Assembly: GCA_027924585.1 (NCBI GenBank)
Contig: BSBM01000059.1
Location: forward strand, 3,286,001 to 3,350,000
Source: Larix kaempferi
Taxonomy: Eukaryota; Streptophyta; Pinopsida; Pinales; Pinaceae
Length of the DNA stretch: 64,000 nucleotides
Direction: 5' to 3'
This document shows, piece after piece, positions 38,488 through 49,543 of the stretch. Position numbers and translations under genes: made by a program. The notes below the pieces were generated by a model. The model was not told where the DNA came from, did no database searches, and saw nothing but the letters and a program-made list of their open reading frames with translations. Position 1 is the first letter of the stretch. The number at the start of each line of letters is the position of its first letter.

Positions 38488-39326
38488 CACCACTCCTAGT
38501 TGGCCACCCTGAAGATGATCCCACGAATAACAAACACCCTGTATAAATCTACAACACACATCAACTCCTATTTGGATGACCTAAAGATGAATCCAACGAA
38601 TGACAAACATCCTGTAGAAATCCACAATGCAATGCGACCGAGGAACCCTCAAGAAACCATATACTCCTCCAACCTTCATGTTGGCCGAGACATGGCAATG
38701 GAAGTTGTTCAGGCAGTCCAAATCCTAAGCAAGCGACTAGCAAACAAGTTGGAAGATTCATACATATGCAAAATAAAATAAAACCTTGAACTGAAAGCAA
38801 TAACAAGCAGGTAATATCTGGCCACACGTTTGGATGAAGTGTTCCCACATGTCCTAGAGGTAGTTATCTTCCCATAGGAGGCTTGCAACGCAGTCCAGTG
38901 ATTAAATGCAACTATGTAGTAAATCGTAGATACTAGTTGTGGGTTGCGGGAATCTATCGTGCAGGTAGAGGACCACCAAGAGCAGAGAAAAAGGAGGGAA
39001 TCCGAAGCACAATAGAAAACAGGTAAACTCGTAGTTGTCTGACCTGAAGATGAATCCCATGAATGATAAACACCCTGTAGAAATCCGCAACCCAATCTAA
39101 TCGAGGAGCTCTCTAGAAACCCTACTGTCCTCTAAACTGCATAGTGGGCAGGACCTGACAGTGGAAGTTGATCAGGCTCTCCAAATCCTAAGCTGAGTTG
39201 AGCCTTTACCTTGTTAATGTTTACAGCAGCATAACCTGGATCACTAAAAGAATGGCAAAGCACAAAAAAAAATGACTGTCGAGCTCGTTTAAACCATGAT
39301 GATAAGAACAATCATCTCCCAACCAT

Positions 39327-39344
39327 AGACAAAGCTATTTGTCT
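39327..39344. other. Perfect hairpin at the edge of the B block
   Basis: AGACAAAGCTATTTGTCT has a 7-bp perfect stem and a 4-nt loop, exactly where B sequence diverges from A. Such a hairpin at a junction may mark how the block was gained or lost. In unit 20 it is shortened to a loopless palindrome. Confidence 0.6.
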
Positions 39345-39425
39345 CCCCCGAGCTCAGACATTCTTATAGAGAGCGATGTACATCCCGATAGTAGTAACGC
39401 AAACCATAGAAAACAAGGGAGAAAC

Positions 39426-39443
39426 TTCTCCAATAGTGGAGAA
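39426..39443. other. Perfect hairpin in the B block
   Basis: TTCTCCAATAGTGGAGAA has a 7-bp perfect stem and a 4-nt loop. It is retained in most B units (for example unit 26), while units 13, 14, 16 and 18 carry changes in the first stem arm. If the TATA-like motif is used, this lies in the 5' leader of the minus-strand transcript. Confidence 0.6.
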
Positions 39444-39532
39444 CCCCAAAAAATCAGTCTCTTAACTGAAGTAGCGAACCTCTCTTGGCTAGAGAGAACT
39501 TGCTCGAGTGAATGACCAAATGAGAGGTCCAA

Positions 39533-39549
39533 CTCTCTATTTATACACA
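39533..39549 (-). promoter_or_regulatory. TATA-like motif of the B block (reference copy)
   Basis: The minus strand reads TGTGTATAAATAGAGAG. The motif recurs at the same place in each complete B block, exactly or with one or two changes (damaged in units 4 and 6, altered in unit 24). It lies about 100 bp upstream, on the minus strand, of the hairpin at 39426-39443. TATAAATA matches the plant core-promoter TATA consensus; actual promoter activity is inferred, and AT-rich chance matches cannot be excluded for a single copy. Confidence 0.5.
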
Positions 39550-40446
39550 TCAAAGGGTGACTTTTTTCCTGACTGGGCCAACCTAACTTTCCCTAACTGC
39601 ATCGACCTGACTGGTGCAATTCTGCCCATTTTTTGGGACAAATTGCCCACTTTTTTGGGGGAGTTTACCCGTTGGGCCGACTCTTCTTGGGGGAATACAA
39701 AAAATTACGTTTCCTAAATCTTTTCTTTGTGATTTCACCCGTAGGTTTACATTGATTCTTTCAAGTGTTTTACATGATCAACTACATTGACATCTTGTCC
39801 CATAGGAGGTACAATAACAAGATGAAATAAATAACAATAACTTCTGAAGTTGCACTATTTCCAACACTTCATCTCAACAAGGAAGGTATTCTTCCAACAC
39901 TGTATTCTAATCGTATTCTTTCTTTGGTCGACCTATGAGGTGATGCCCCATGCAGCTACTACCCCAACACTCCCTCTTGGCAAAGGAGGTATCATCAGCA
40001 TTATCATACTGAAACACATCTCGATAACATTTTTACATCACAGTTATCTCTAACCTCTCTGTATCATAAGGAAGGTCTTGCAACACAATCAGAGTTAGTC
40101 GAGAAGTTTCAACAAATCAATCTTCATGCATCTGCTCAATCCAGTCCATCGGCGAACATGCACTAGCTCCACGACTCTGCCCTATCCATAGGTGAGTCAC
40201 ACGTGGATCAGCTCAAGAACTCTGCACAATCCATCAGAGAGTCTATCATGCATCAATACAATGTGCTCAGCTAAACACAGTCCATCGAGTGCCTACATCA
40301 TCAACACTCCCTCTAAGCTACAGAGGTATCATCACGTCGGAACACATCTTGTTATCATAAGCGGGTCCATTCCAACACAGGGAATAAGCACGTTCCACAA
40401 AGGAACCATCCTACAATGGGACACACTCCACAAAGGAATAGAATAA

Positions 40447-43400
40447 CAAATATGAATGGAGTTTATTCACCACTCCTAGTTGGCCACCCTAAAGATGATC
40501 CCATGAATAACAAACACCCTGTATAAATCTACAACACACATCAACTCCTATTTGGATGACCTGAAGATGAATCCCACAAATGACAAACATCCTGTAGAAA
40601 TATGCAACACGATGAGATCGAGGCGCCCTCGAGAGACCATATACTCCTCCAACCTTCATGCTGGTCGAGACATTGCACTGGAGGTTGTTCAGACAGTCCA
40701 AATCGTAAGCAAGCAACTAGAAAACAAGTTGGAAGGTTCATACATATGTAAAATAAAATAAAACCTTGAACTGAAAGCAATAACAAGCAGGTTATATCTG
40801 GCCAGACGTTTCGATGAAGTGTTCCCACATGTCCTAGAGGTAGTTATCTTTCCACGGGAGGCTTGCAACGCAGTCCAGCGAGTAAATGCAACTATGTAGT
40901 AAATCATAGATACTAAGTGTGGGTTGCAGGAATCTATCGTGCAGGTAGAGGACCACCCAAAGTAGATAAAAAGGAGGGAATCCGAAGCACAATAGAAAAA
41001 AGGTAAACTCGTAGTTGTCTGACCTAAATATGAATCACATGAATGATAAACACGCTGTAGAAATCCGCAATGCAATCTAATCGAGGAGCTCTCTAGAAAC
41101 CCTACTGTCCTCTAAACTGCATGTTGGGCAGAACCTGACAGTGGAAGTTTGTCAGGCTCTCCAAATCCTAAGCTGAGTTGAGCCTTGACCTTGTTAATGT
41201 TTATAGCAGCATAACCAGGATCACTAAAAGAATGGCAAAGCACAGAAACAAAATGAGTGTCGAGCTCGTTTAAACCATGATGATAAGGACGATCATCTCC
41301 CAACCATAGAATTGTTATCATATGTACATCGCAGTTATCTCTAACCTCTCTATATCATAAGGAATTCCTTGCAACACAATCACAGTTAGTCGAGAAGTGT
41401 CAACAAATCAATATTCATGCATCTGCTCAATCCAGTCCATCGGAGAACATGCACTACCTCCACGACTCTGCCTTATCCATAGGTGAGTGACACGTGCATC
41501 AGCTCAAGAACTCTGCACAGTCCATCAGAGAGTCTATCATGCATCAATGCAATGTGCTCAGCTCAAACCAGTCCATCGGGTGCCTACATCATCAACACTC
41601 CCTCTTAGCTAGAGAGGTATCATCACGTCGAAACACATCTGGTTATGATAAGCGGGTCCATTCCAACACAGGGAATAAGCACGTTCCACAAAGGAACTGT
41701 TATCACATATATAGTAGCCATGCTACCATACATTATTTTTCTGATTCCAGTACACTATTCATCCAGTTCCTTTACATTTGAGATGCTGAGATGAGCATCT
41801 ATATTGGATCACTATCAAATTGTGGACAACAGTTGTATTCCCCATGCCATGACTGAGTCTCAGGACACTCAGAGAGATGACCGATGTAGCCATTATACCA
41901 TTGGTACAGAGCAGTCAGTAGTGCCCAGATCTACAGTAGCAGTTTCAGAGGACAGATGATGGTACAGGTTGATGAGTATTCAGGTATATGACTTAGCAGG
42001 TATATCATTGTGTTATGGTTATATTGCTTTTATACTTATTCTTATAGCTTGTCTTAGCACTTAGTGTCATGATCTGGCGATCATATAGATATGTGGACCT
42101 GGTTGATCTTATTATATATATTATATTGTCCCTACTCAGACTTAGAAGTTCACTATTCATACTCATTGGTCTTACCCTCCTTAGGGAGAATAGAGGTGAT
42201 CATTCCACCATACCTTGGCTTGCTAGTGTCGGCTCCATTATTCATTGTCTTCATCCATCCAGTGCCTACCTTTTAGTTTATCACCCTGACTTACTACTTG
42301 ACTAGTGACATGGAGGATCTTTTCCCCACTGTAGCCTCTGTATTGGATGAGCTTCCTTGTTTATTGTGTCTTGGGTCTGAGTTGGTGACAAAACTTGCGT
42401 GTGGTGAGTTGGTGTTCCTTGTGAATTCCCCCTAGTCACTAAAGTTGTGTTGGCTAAACCTAAAACTTTTAGTGCTGCTATGAATACAATGTCTGGAAAA
42501 AATGAAATGTTATATCTTGTATGAAAAGCCCATTCATGCAATGTGTTTCTAAACACACATGAATGAAAGGCATACCAAATGAAAATGGCCATGAAAATAA
42601 AATGTTATATCTTTTGGAAATGTAAATAACTAGGTAAACAAGCCGTCTGTGACACACCTAGAAGTGCTCATGTAAACAAGTGCCTTAAAAACACACCTGC
42701 AGCAGAAAGCCTAAAATAAATGAAAATCTATGCAATGTGTTTATAAACACAAATAGACCAAGGCTATGGAAACTTCAGGCCCAAAAAGCAATGGAACTTA
42801 AATGCTATATCAAAACAATTGCTGGCTTTATTTGTATTATGGATTGTGCTCATCTGTTAAAGGTGAATAAACCCTCTTTGAACAACTCATCCATTTGTGA
42901 GACACCGCCATTCCCTGTGTTGTTGTTCATTCAGTATATACTATTGTGTGTATTCCCTTTCCCTTTGCCAAAGTGTCACAAAGTTAAGTCAGTCAAGTCA
43001 TCCCTTAGCCTAGCCATTTATTTTAGCCTTCACCCTTCACTAGCAAATTGATCACAGCTATAAAGTGAGTATGATCTTGAAAGTCTAGTCTGAGTAATAA
43101 TAATAATTAATGACACTATATATTTGGATTTAGATCACCAGTAATGATTACTTTGTGTTATAATTGTTATTTGAATAATTTGTAGAGCATGCATTAACCT
43201 TTGACACTTTGCAGCAGCTTCTGCTGATGGTCTGAGTTATATTGGGTCATGTTGACCTGGTTAGACCTAGTTTGACCAAGGTCAACCATAGGACATGAGA
43301 TGGTTGGACCTTATGATGATATGGATAGATGATATATGATCTATGTACACATACATGATGATTCTATGCAGCAGCTACAGGATTATGATGATGATTCATG

Positions 43401-46271
43401 GTTTACAGCAGTATTTGATCATTTACAAATTATTATTATTTGCCCTGTTCCGGTATATTGGATATAGATATTGATCAGGCAGAGACTCATAAGGTGTATG
43501 AGTACACATCTTGGATGGATTTGGACCTTCTGAGTCCAATGAGACAGTTTGTTTTCAGTTCCGGGCACTTACAGTGATGATTGAGCCTCAGTAGGCTATC
43601 CCAGTGCAGTTTTGGTCTGTCGGAGGCCCTGTCAGAGCAGATGTGATTTTTATCTGGTTGACCTAGGGCGTTGTGCTTGGAGGGGGTGGTCCAGCCACTT
43701 GTTTTTACCATATTACCCCCCTCCCGGACACATTGGTCCCTCACCTTGACAGCGCAGGCACTCCAGGAGGTAGCTTGGGGCAGTTTCACGTTTCCCGGGG
43801 CATTTCAGGATTGGTAGAAATGGCTATTGAGGAAATCGATTTGGGATACTAAGGCAATGTTATGGCATGGGATGATCAGTGATGATGGATCGATGTCTTC
43901 CACACCTCCTCTAGCAGTTTCAGCTTCATCGGGGCCCGCATCCATCAATTATGACACTTTCTGATGATTTTTGAGGTCTTTTGAGGCCTACGATTTGACC
44001 ATAGAGGCACGATTTGGTACATTGATGACTATTTTATTATTATTTTGCTATGGGGATTGACCAAGGGTGTCTAAAATTACCCCTTGGACCCACCATAAGC
44101 TTCTTATTATTTTTTGTCATTATGATTTGGTGGGATTCCCCTCTTCTAGGGCGATTTTGTCCACTCATATTATATTTTATTTGTGATCCATGTATTTTAT
44201 TGTTGAGCTCATCTCAACCATTGATTAGACATTTGTATCTTTTAATCTTAGCCACTCATTCAAAAAGTGGTTAGGATTTTGGTGCCTCTCCTTCCTATTT
44301 AAAGGAGAGAGCTTCTCATTGTAAGGAGGACTGGTGGCTCTGGATTATTGGAATAGAAAATTATTATTGCATCTATCTCCAGTGTTGTGGTGAATGTTTT
44401 TGGTGTTCGTTCGTTGGTCCTTCCTTTGCACTGAGTTATTGGAGATCTTGTTTTGCCATATCTTTTGTACCACATTTTTGCATCTACAGGTCGAGGCCGA
44501 TTTGCTTTGAGGAGGAAGTATTGGTAGGGGAAGACTCTCCCTACTTCTTCTTTGGATCCCTTCGTTGGTAACAGGGACCTTCTATTCTATGTTATCATTG
44601 CATTTTACTTGTATTTCCTCCATACTTGACCTCTCTGATTGAAATCGATTTTCCTTGGATTGGCAGGTAGAGGAGGGCGCACTTGTGGGCTAGGGCATCA
44701 ATTTGGCAAGCAAAATCAACATTCTCTCATTTCATCTCTGCGGGAATCTTCCTCAACATCAAGGCATCTCATTCACATCACTCAGGTATGATCTCAAGGT
44801 AACTTCTTTCCATGATCTATCCACTTGTCTAAAACATTTAAAACCCTAATTAATCAAAACCCCCATTTTTACATTTTTTCAGATCTACTAAGATCTAGTG
44901 GCTTCTTGGGTAAGATATTAAAAACCCACCTTTATAGTATCCACGGCATCCCGGATCTATAGTTTGGGGAGGATTGGCTTCCATTTGATCCTCTTCCCAA
45001 GGCATTTAGCCTTTCCAAGCAAGGGTGCACTTCCTAGTTTGGGTTGGTTGACCTAGATCTAGTATGTGGGTAGTTGAGATTCCACTTGATTCGTGATCTA
45101 TACATCCAATAACCTACCCCCAGACTGTCACTTTTCTGATTTCTACCTTGTGGGCCCTATTCCACATTTTAAGGGATTTAATCCCCATTTTGGACCACTT
45201 GGTATCTTCAAACTCAGATCTAGTAAGATCTAGCCATCGGATTGTCTTGAGATTGTAGATCCACACTCCCCATTGATCAACCTACTTGGATCTAAAGTTT
45301 GGATGCTATCGGACGTGTATTGACCCCACTTATCCCACTTTTAGGCCTCCTTGGGCAAATTCGCACCACCTTGGAGAAGGGAGTTTGTCCACTTCTAGGA
45401 CATGGGTACTTGAGATTTTCGTGGATTTGGAACGGGAATAATTCAAAACCTAGGTCTAGTAGATCACCTTGTCAAATCTTGCCTTGGGGATAGCATTCCT
45501 TGTTTTAAGGGATTGTGGTCCATTTAGGCCAAACCTAGATCTAGACCTATTCATCCATCAAGACTTCAATTGCCCACTTGTCTCATGCATAGGGAGTTCT
45601 TAACCACAAGTTAATTTTACTTTGACTCCATAATCCCAACTCCCAAGGCACTGGTTTCTCTCCAAGTCAATTCGACTTTCCTAGATTGTTGGATTAACTT
45701 TGGTATGACCCCTGTGTGGTAAACTAAACCCTTTGACGCCTTCATACTACATGATCAAGCGTGTCACTTGTACTAGTTAGCACCAATTCAACCCCTAAAC
45801 TACCCTGCATTGGACACGGTTCCCAAGGCAGTGGATTTTTTCACATTGAACTAGTACTTTAATCCTGGATCATATTTCACAAATCATAAGTCACTCTCAC
45901 ATCAATAATGAACCAAAGCTTTACTCATTGAACCCCTCACTTGTCTTGCGACTTCATCCTAAGGTCTAGGATAAACCATACACCTTACTTCTCTTAGAAA
46001 AAACTTGATTTGGTGTCTTGGTTTTGATCTCTCCTATCGGGAGTAGATCAGGTCTCCCCCTTTGTTGTCTGGGCTAGATAACATAAAGTGAAGGTTGCCT
46101 CGACTGGCATGACAACCATCTATTGGAGGTCGAGGTGATCGTGGTTGCACCTTTTGAGTTTCCCTTCCCTATTTCCATCCATGAGTGGACACATCCATAG
46201 GGGTAACTACAGTTTAGGTGATAACAGGAACCATCCCACAATGGGACACTCTCCACAAAGGAATAGAATAA
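40447..46271. repeat. Array unit 23, type A interrupted by the duplicated LTR element
   Basis: It is the duplicate of unit 21, and its insert sits at the identical site with the identical target duplication. Without the insert it is 1,291 bp. The minus frame is open (40689-41075). Confidence 0.93.
41698..46226 (+). mobile_element. Solo-LTR-like element, copy 2 (4,529 bp)
   Basis: It has the same length, termini, GGAAC target duplication (41693-41697 and 46227-46231) and host position as the copy at 33,893. By eye I count about 25 substitutions and no net length change over 4,529 bp (roughly 99.4-99.5% identity). It therefore arose by duplication of array plus insert, not by a second transposition. 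The TATA-like box is at 44296 and the palindrome at 42736-42751. Confidence 0.88.
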
Positions 46272-48252
46272 CAATTATGAATAGAATTTATTCACCACTC
46301 CTAGTTGGCCACCCTGAAGATGATCCCACGACTAACAAACACCCTGTATAAATCTACAACACACATCAACTCCTATTTGGATGACCTAAAGATGAATCCA
46401 ACGAATGACAAACATCCTGTAGAAATCCACAATGCGATGAGACCGAGGAACCCTCAAGAAACCATATACTCCTCCAACCTTCATGTTGGCCGAGACATGG
46501 CAATGGAAGTTGTTCAGGCAGTCCAAATCCTAAGCAAGCGACTAGCAAACAAGTTGGAAGATTCATACATATGCAAAATAAAATAAAACCTTGAACTGAA
46601 AGCAATAACAAGCAGGTAATATCTGGCCACACGTTTGGATGAAGTGTTCCCACATGTCCTAGAGGTAGTTATCTTCCCATAGGAGGCTTGCAACGCAGTC
46701 CAGTGATTAAATGCAACTATGTAGTAAATCGTAGATACTAATTGTGGGTTGCGGGAATCTATCGTGCAGGTAGAGGACCACCAAGAGCAGAGAAAAAGGA
46801 GGGAATCCGAAGCACAATAGAAAACAGGTAAACTCGTAGTTGTCTGACCTGAAGATGAATCCCATGAATGATAAACACCCTGTAGAAATCCGCAACCCAA
46901 TCTAATCGAGGAGCTCTCTAGAAACCCTACTGTCCTCTAAACTGCATAGTGGGCAGGACCTGACAGTGGAAGTTGATCAGGCTCTCCAAATCCTAAGCTG
47001 AGTTGAGCCTTTACCTTGTTAATGTTTACAGCAGCATAACCTGGATCACTAAAAGAATGGCAAAGCACAAAAAAAAATGACTGTCGAGCTTGTTTAAACC
47101 ATGATGATAAGAACAGTCATCTACCAACCATAGACAAAGCTATTTGTCTCCCCTGAGCTCAGACATTCTTATAGAGAGCGATGTACATCCCGATAGTAGT
47201 AACGTAAACCATAGAAAACAAGGGAGAAACTTCTCCAATAGTGGAGAACCCCAAAAAATCAGTCTCTTAACTGAAGTAGCGAACCTCTCTTGGCTAGAGA
47301 GAACTTGCTCGAGTGAATGACCAAATGAGAGGTCCAACTCTCTATTTATATACATCAAAGGGTGACTTTTTTCCTGACTGGGCCAACCTAACTTTCCCTA
47401 ACAGCGCCGACCTAACTAGGGCAGTTCTGCCCATTTTTTGGGACAAATTGCCCACTTTTTTAGGGGAGTTTACCCGTTGGGCCGACTTGTCTTGGGCGAA
47501 TACAAAAAATTATGTTTCCTAAATATTTTCTTTGTGACTTCACCCGTAGGTTTACATTGATTCTTTCAAGTGTTTTACATGATCAACTACATTGCCATCT
47601 TGTCCCATAGGAGGTACAAAAACAAGATGAAATAAAATAACAATAACTTCTGAAGTTGCACTATTTCCAACACTTCCTCTCAACAAGGAAGGTATTCTTC
47701 CAACACTGTATTCTAATCTAATTCTTTCTTTGGTCGACCTATGAGGTGATGCCCCAAGCAGCTACAACCCCAACACTCCCTCTTGGCAAGGGAGGTATCA
47801 TCAGCATTATCATACTGAAACACATCTCGATATCATTTTTACATCACAGTTATCTCTAACCTCTCTGTATCATAAGGAAGGTCTTGCAACACAATCACAG
47901 TTAGTCGAGAAGTGTCAACAAATCAATCTTCATGCATCTGCTCAATCCAATCCATCGGAGAACATGCACTAGCTCCACGACGCTGCCCTATCCATAGGTG
48001 AGTCACACGTGCATAAGCTCAAGAACTCTACACAATCCATCGGAGAGTCTATCATACATCAATACAATGTGCTCAACTAAACCCAGTCAATCGGGTGCCT
48101 ACATCACCAACACTCCCTCTTAGCTAGAGAGGTATCATCACGTCGGAACACATCTTGTTATCATAAGCGGGTCCATTCCAACACAGGGAATAAGCACGTT
48201 CCACAAAGGAACCATCCCACAATGGGACACACTCCACAAAGGAATAGAATAA
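46272..48252. repeat. Array unit 24, type B (1,981 bp)
   Basis: B block is about 47134-47833. The upstream palindrome GGGCAGTTCTGCCC is perfect at 47419-47432. The TATA-like site reads TATTTATATAC near 47,343. Left of about 47,305 it duplicates unit 22; right of it the sequence diverges. The minus frame is open (46514-46900). Confidence 0.93.
47419..47432. promoter_or_regulatory. Palindrome upstream of the TATA-like motif
   Basis: GGGCAGTTCTGCCC, a 6-bp stem, lies about 70 bp upstream (minus strand) of the TATA-like motif of unit 24. It is conserved in units such as 4, 6 and 16 in part or whole. Nearby TGGGCC and TGGGCA boxes recur; TGGGCC/T is a known plant promoter motif bound by TCP factors. 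Function here is inferred. Confidence 0.35.
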
Positions 48253-49543
48253 CAATTATGAATGGAGTTTATTCACCACTACTAGTTGGCCACCCTAAAT
48301 ATGATCCCATGAATAAAAAACACCCTGTATAAATCTACAACACACATCAACTCCTATTTGGATGACCTGAAGATGAATCCCACGAATGACAAACATCTTG
48401 TAGAAATCTGCAACAAGATGAGACCGAGGTGCCCTCGAGAAACCATATACTCCTCCAACCTTCATGCTGGACGAGACTTGGTAATGGAAGTTTTTCAGGC
48501 AGTCCAAATCGTAAGCAAGCAACTAGAAAACAAGTTGGAAGGTTCATACATATGTAAAATAAAATAAAACCTTGAACTGAAAGCAATAACAAGCAGGTTA
48601 TATCTGGCCAGACGTTTCGATGAAGTGTTCCCACATGTCCTAGAGGTAGTTATCTTTCCACGGGAGGCTTGCAACGCAGTCCAGCGAGTAAATGCAACTA
48701 TGTAGTAAATCATAGATACTAAGTGTGGGTTGCAGGAATCTATCGTGCAGGTAGAGGATCACCCAGAGCAGAGAAAAAGGAGGGAATCCGAGGCACAATA
48801 GAAAAAAGGTAAACTCGTAGTTGTCTGACCTGAAGATGAATCGCATGAATGATAAACACCCTGTAGAAATCCGCAATGCAATCTAATCGAGGAGCTTTCT
48901 AGAAACCCTACTATCCTCTAAACTGCATGTTGGGCAGAACATGACAGTGGAAGTTGATCAGGCTCTCCAAATCCTAAGCTGAGTTGAGCCTTGACCTTGT
49001 TAATGTTTATAGAAGCATAACCAGGATCACTAAAATAATGGCAAAGCACAGAAACAAAATGAGTGTCGAGCTCGTTTAAACCATGATGATAAGGACAAAC
49101 ATCTCCCAACCATAGAATTGTTATCATATGTACATCACAGTTATCTCAAACCTCTCTATATCATAAGGAAGGTATTGCAACACAATCACAGTTAGTCGAG
49201 AAGTGTCAATAAATCAATATTCATGCATCTGCTCAATCCAGTCCATCGGAGAACATGCACTACCTCCACGACTCTGCCCTATCCATAGGTGAGTGACACG
49301 TGCATCAACTCAAGAACTCTGCACAGTCCATCGGAGAGTCTATCATGCATCAATACAATGTGCTCATCTCAACCCAGTCCATCGGGTGCCTACATCATCA
49401 ACACTCCCTCTTAGCTAGAGAGGTATCATCACGTCGGAACACATTTTGTTATGATAAGCGGGTCCATTCCAACACAGGGAATAAGCACATTCCACAAAGG
49501 AACCATCCCAAAATGGGACACACTCCACAAAGGAATAGAATAA
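48253..49543. repeat. Array unit 25, type A with a conversion-like tract (1,291 bp)
   Basis: About 48,505-48,715 is nearly identical to the matching part of units 21 and 23 (shared rare variants AAATCGTAAG, GGAAGGTTCATAC, CATATGTAAAAT, GGTTATATC, GCCAGACG, TTTCCACGGG), while both flanks are not. The long minus frame is shortened to 48495-48713. Confidence 0.92.

Larger units (their letters stand above)
31697..39500. repeat. 7.8-kb tandem duplication, left copy
   Basis: The segment spans the end of unit 20, unit 21 with its LTR insert, and most of unit 22, and repeats immediately to the right with a period of 7,804-7,805 bp. The left edge is placed after CTAGAGCGAAC, where this copy differs from 39,500 (CTAGAGAGAAC). 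The edge could be anywhere in roughly 100 bp. Confidence 0.85.
38467..40446. repeat. Array unit 22, type B (1,980 bp)
   Basis: B block is about 39329-40027. All cassette motifs used as reference sites below are in this unit. The duplication junction falls inside it, at about 39,500-39,600. The 128-codon minus frame is open (38709-39095). Confidence 0.93.
39501..47305. repeat. 7.8-kb tandem duplication, right copy
   Basis: It matches the left copy until about 47,305-47,345. Beyond that, AACAGCGCCGACCTAACTAG no longer matches the AACTGCATCGACCTGACTGG of the unit to its left. Unequal crossing-over between two B blocks two units apart (one A and one B) explains the structure. Confidence 0.85.

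Noticed and set aside
33893-46226. The two 4,529-bp copies as the two LTRs of one 12-kb retrotransposon
   Set aside because: Each has its own GGAAC duplication, and the DNA between them is ordinary array sequence, not gag-pol. Tandem duplication explains them.
31697-47305. The 7.8-kb duplication as a pure assembly artefact
   Set aside because: Scattered substitutions and a 1-bp indel separate the copies, and the junction is internal to a B block. Two merged haplotypes remain possible, so long reads are listed as the test.
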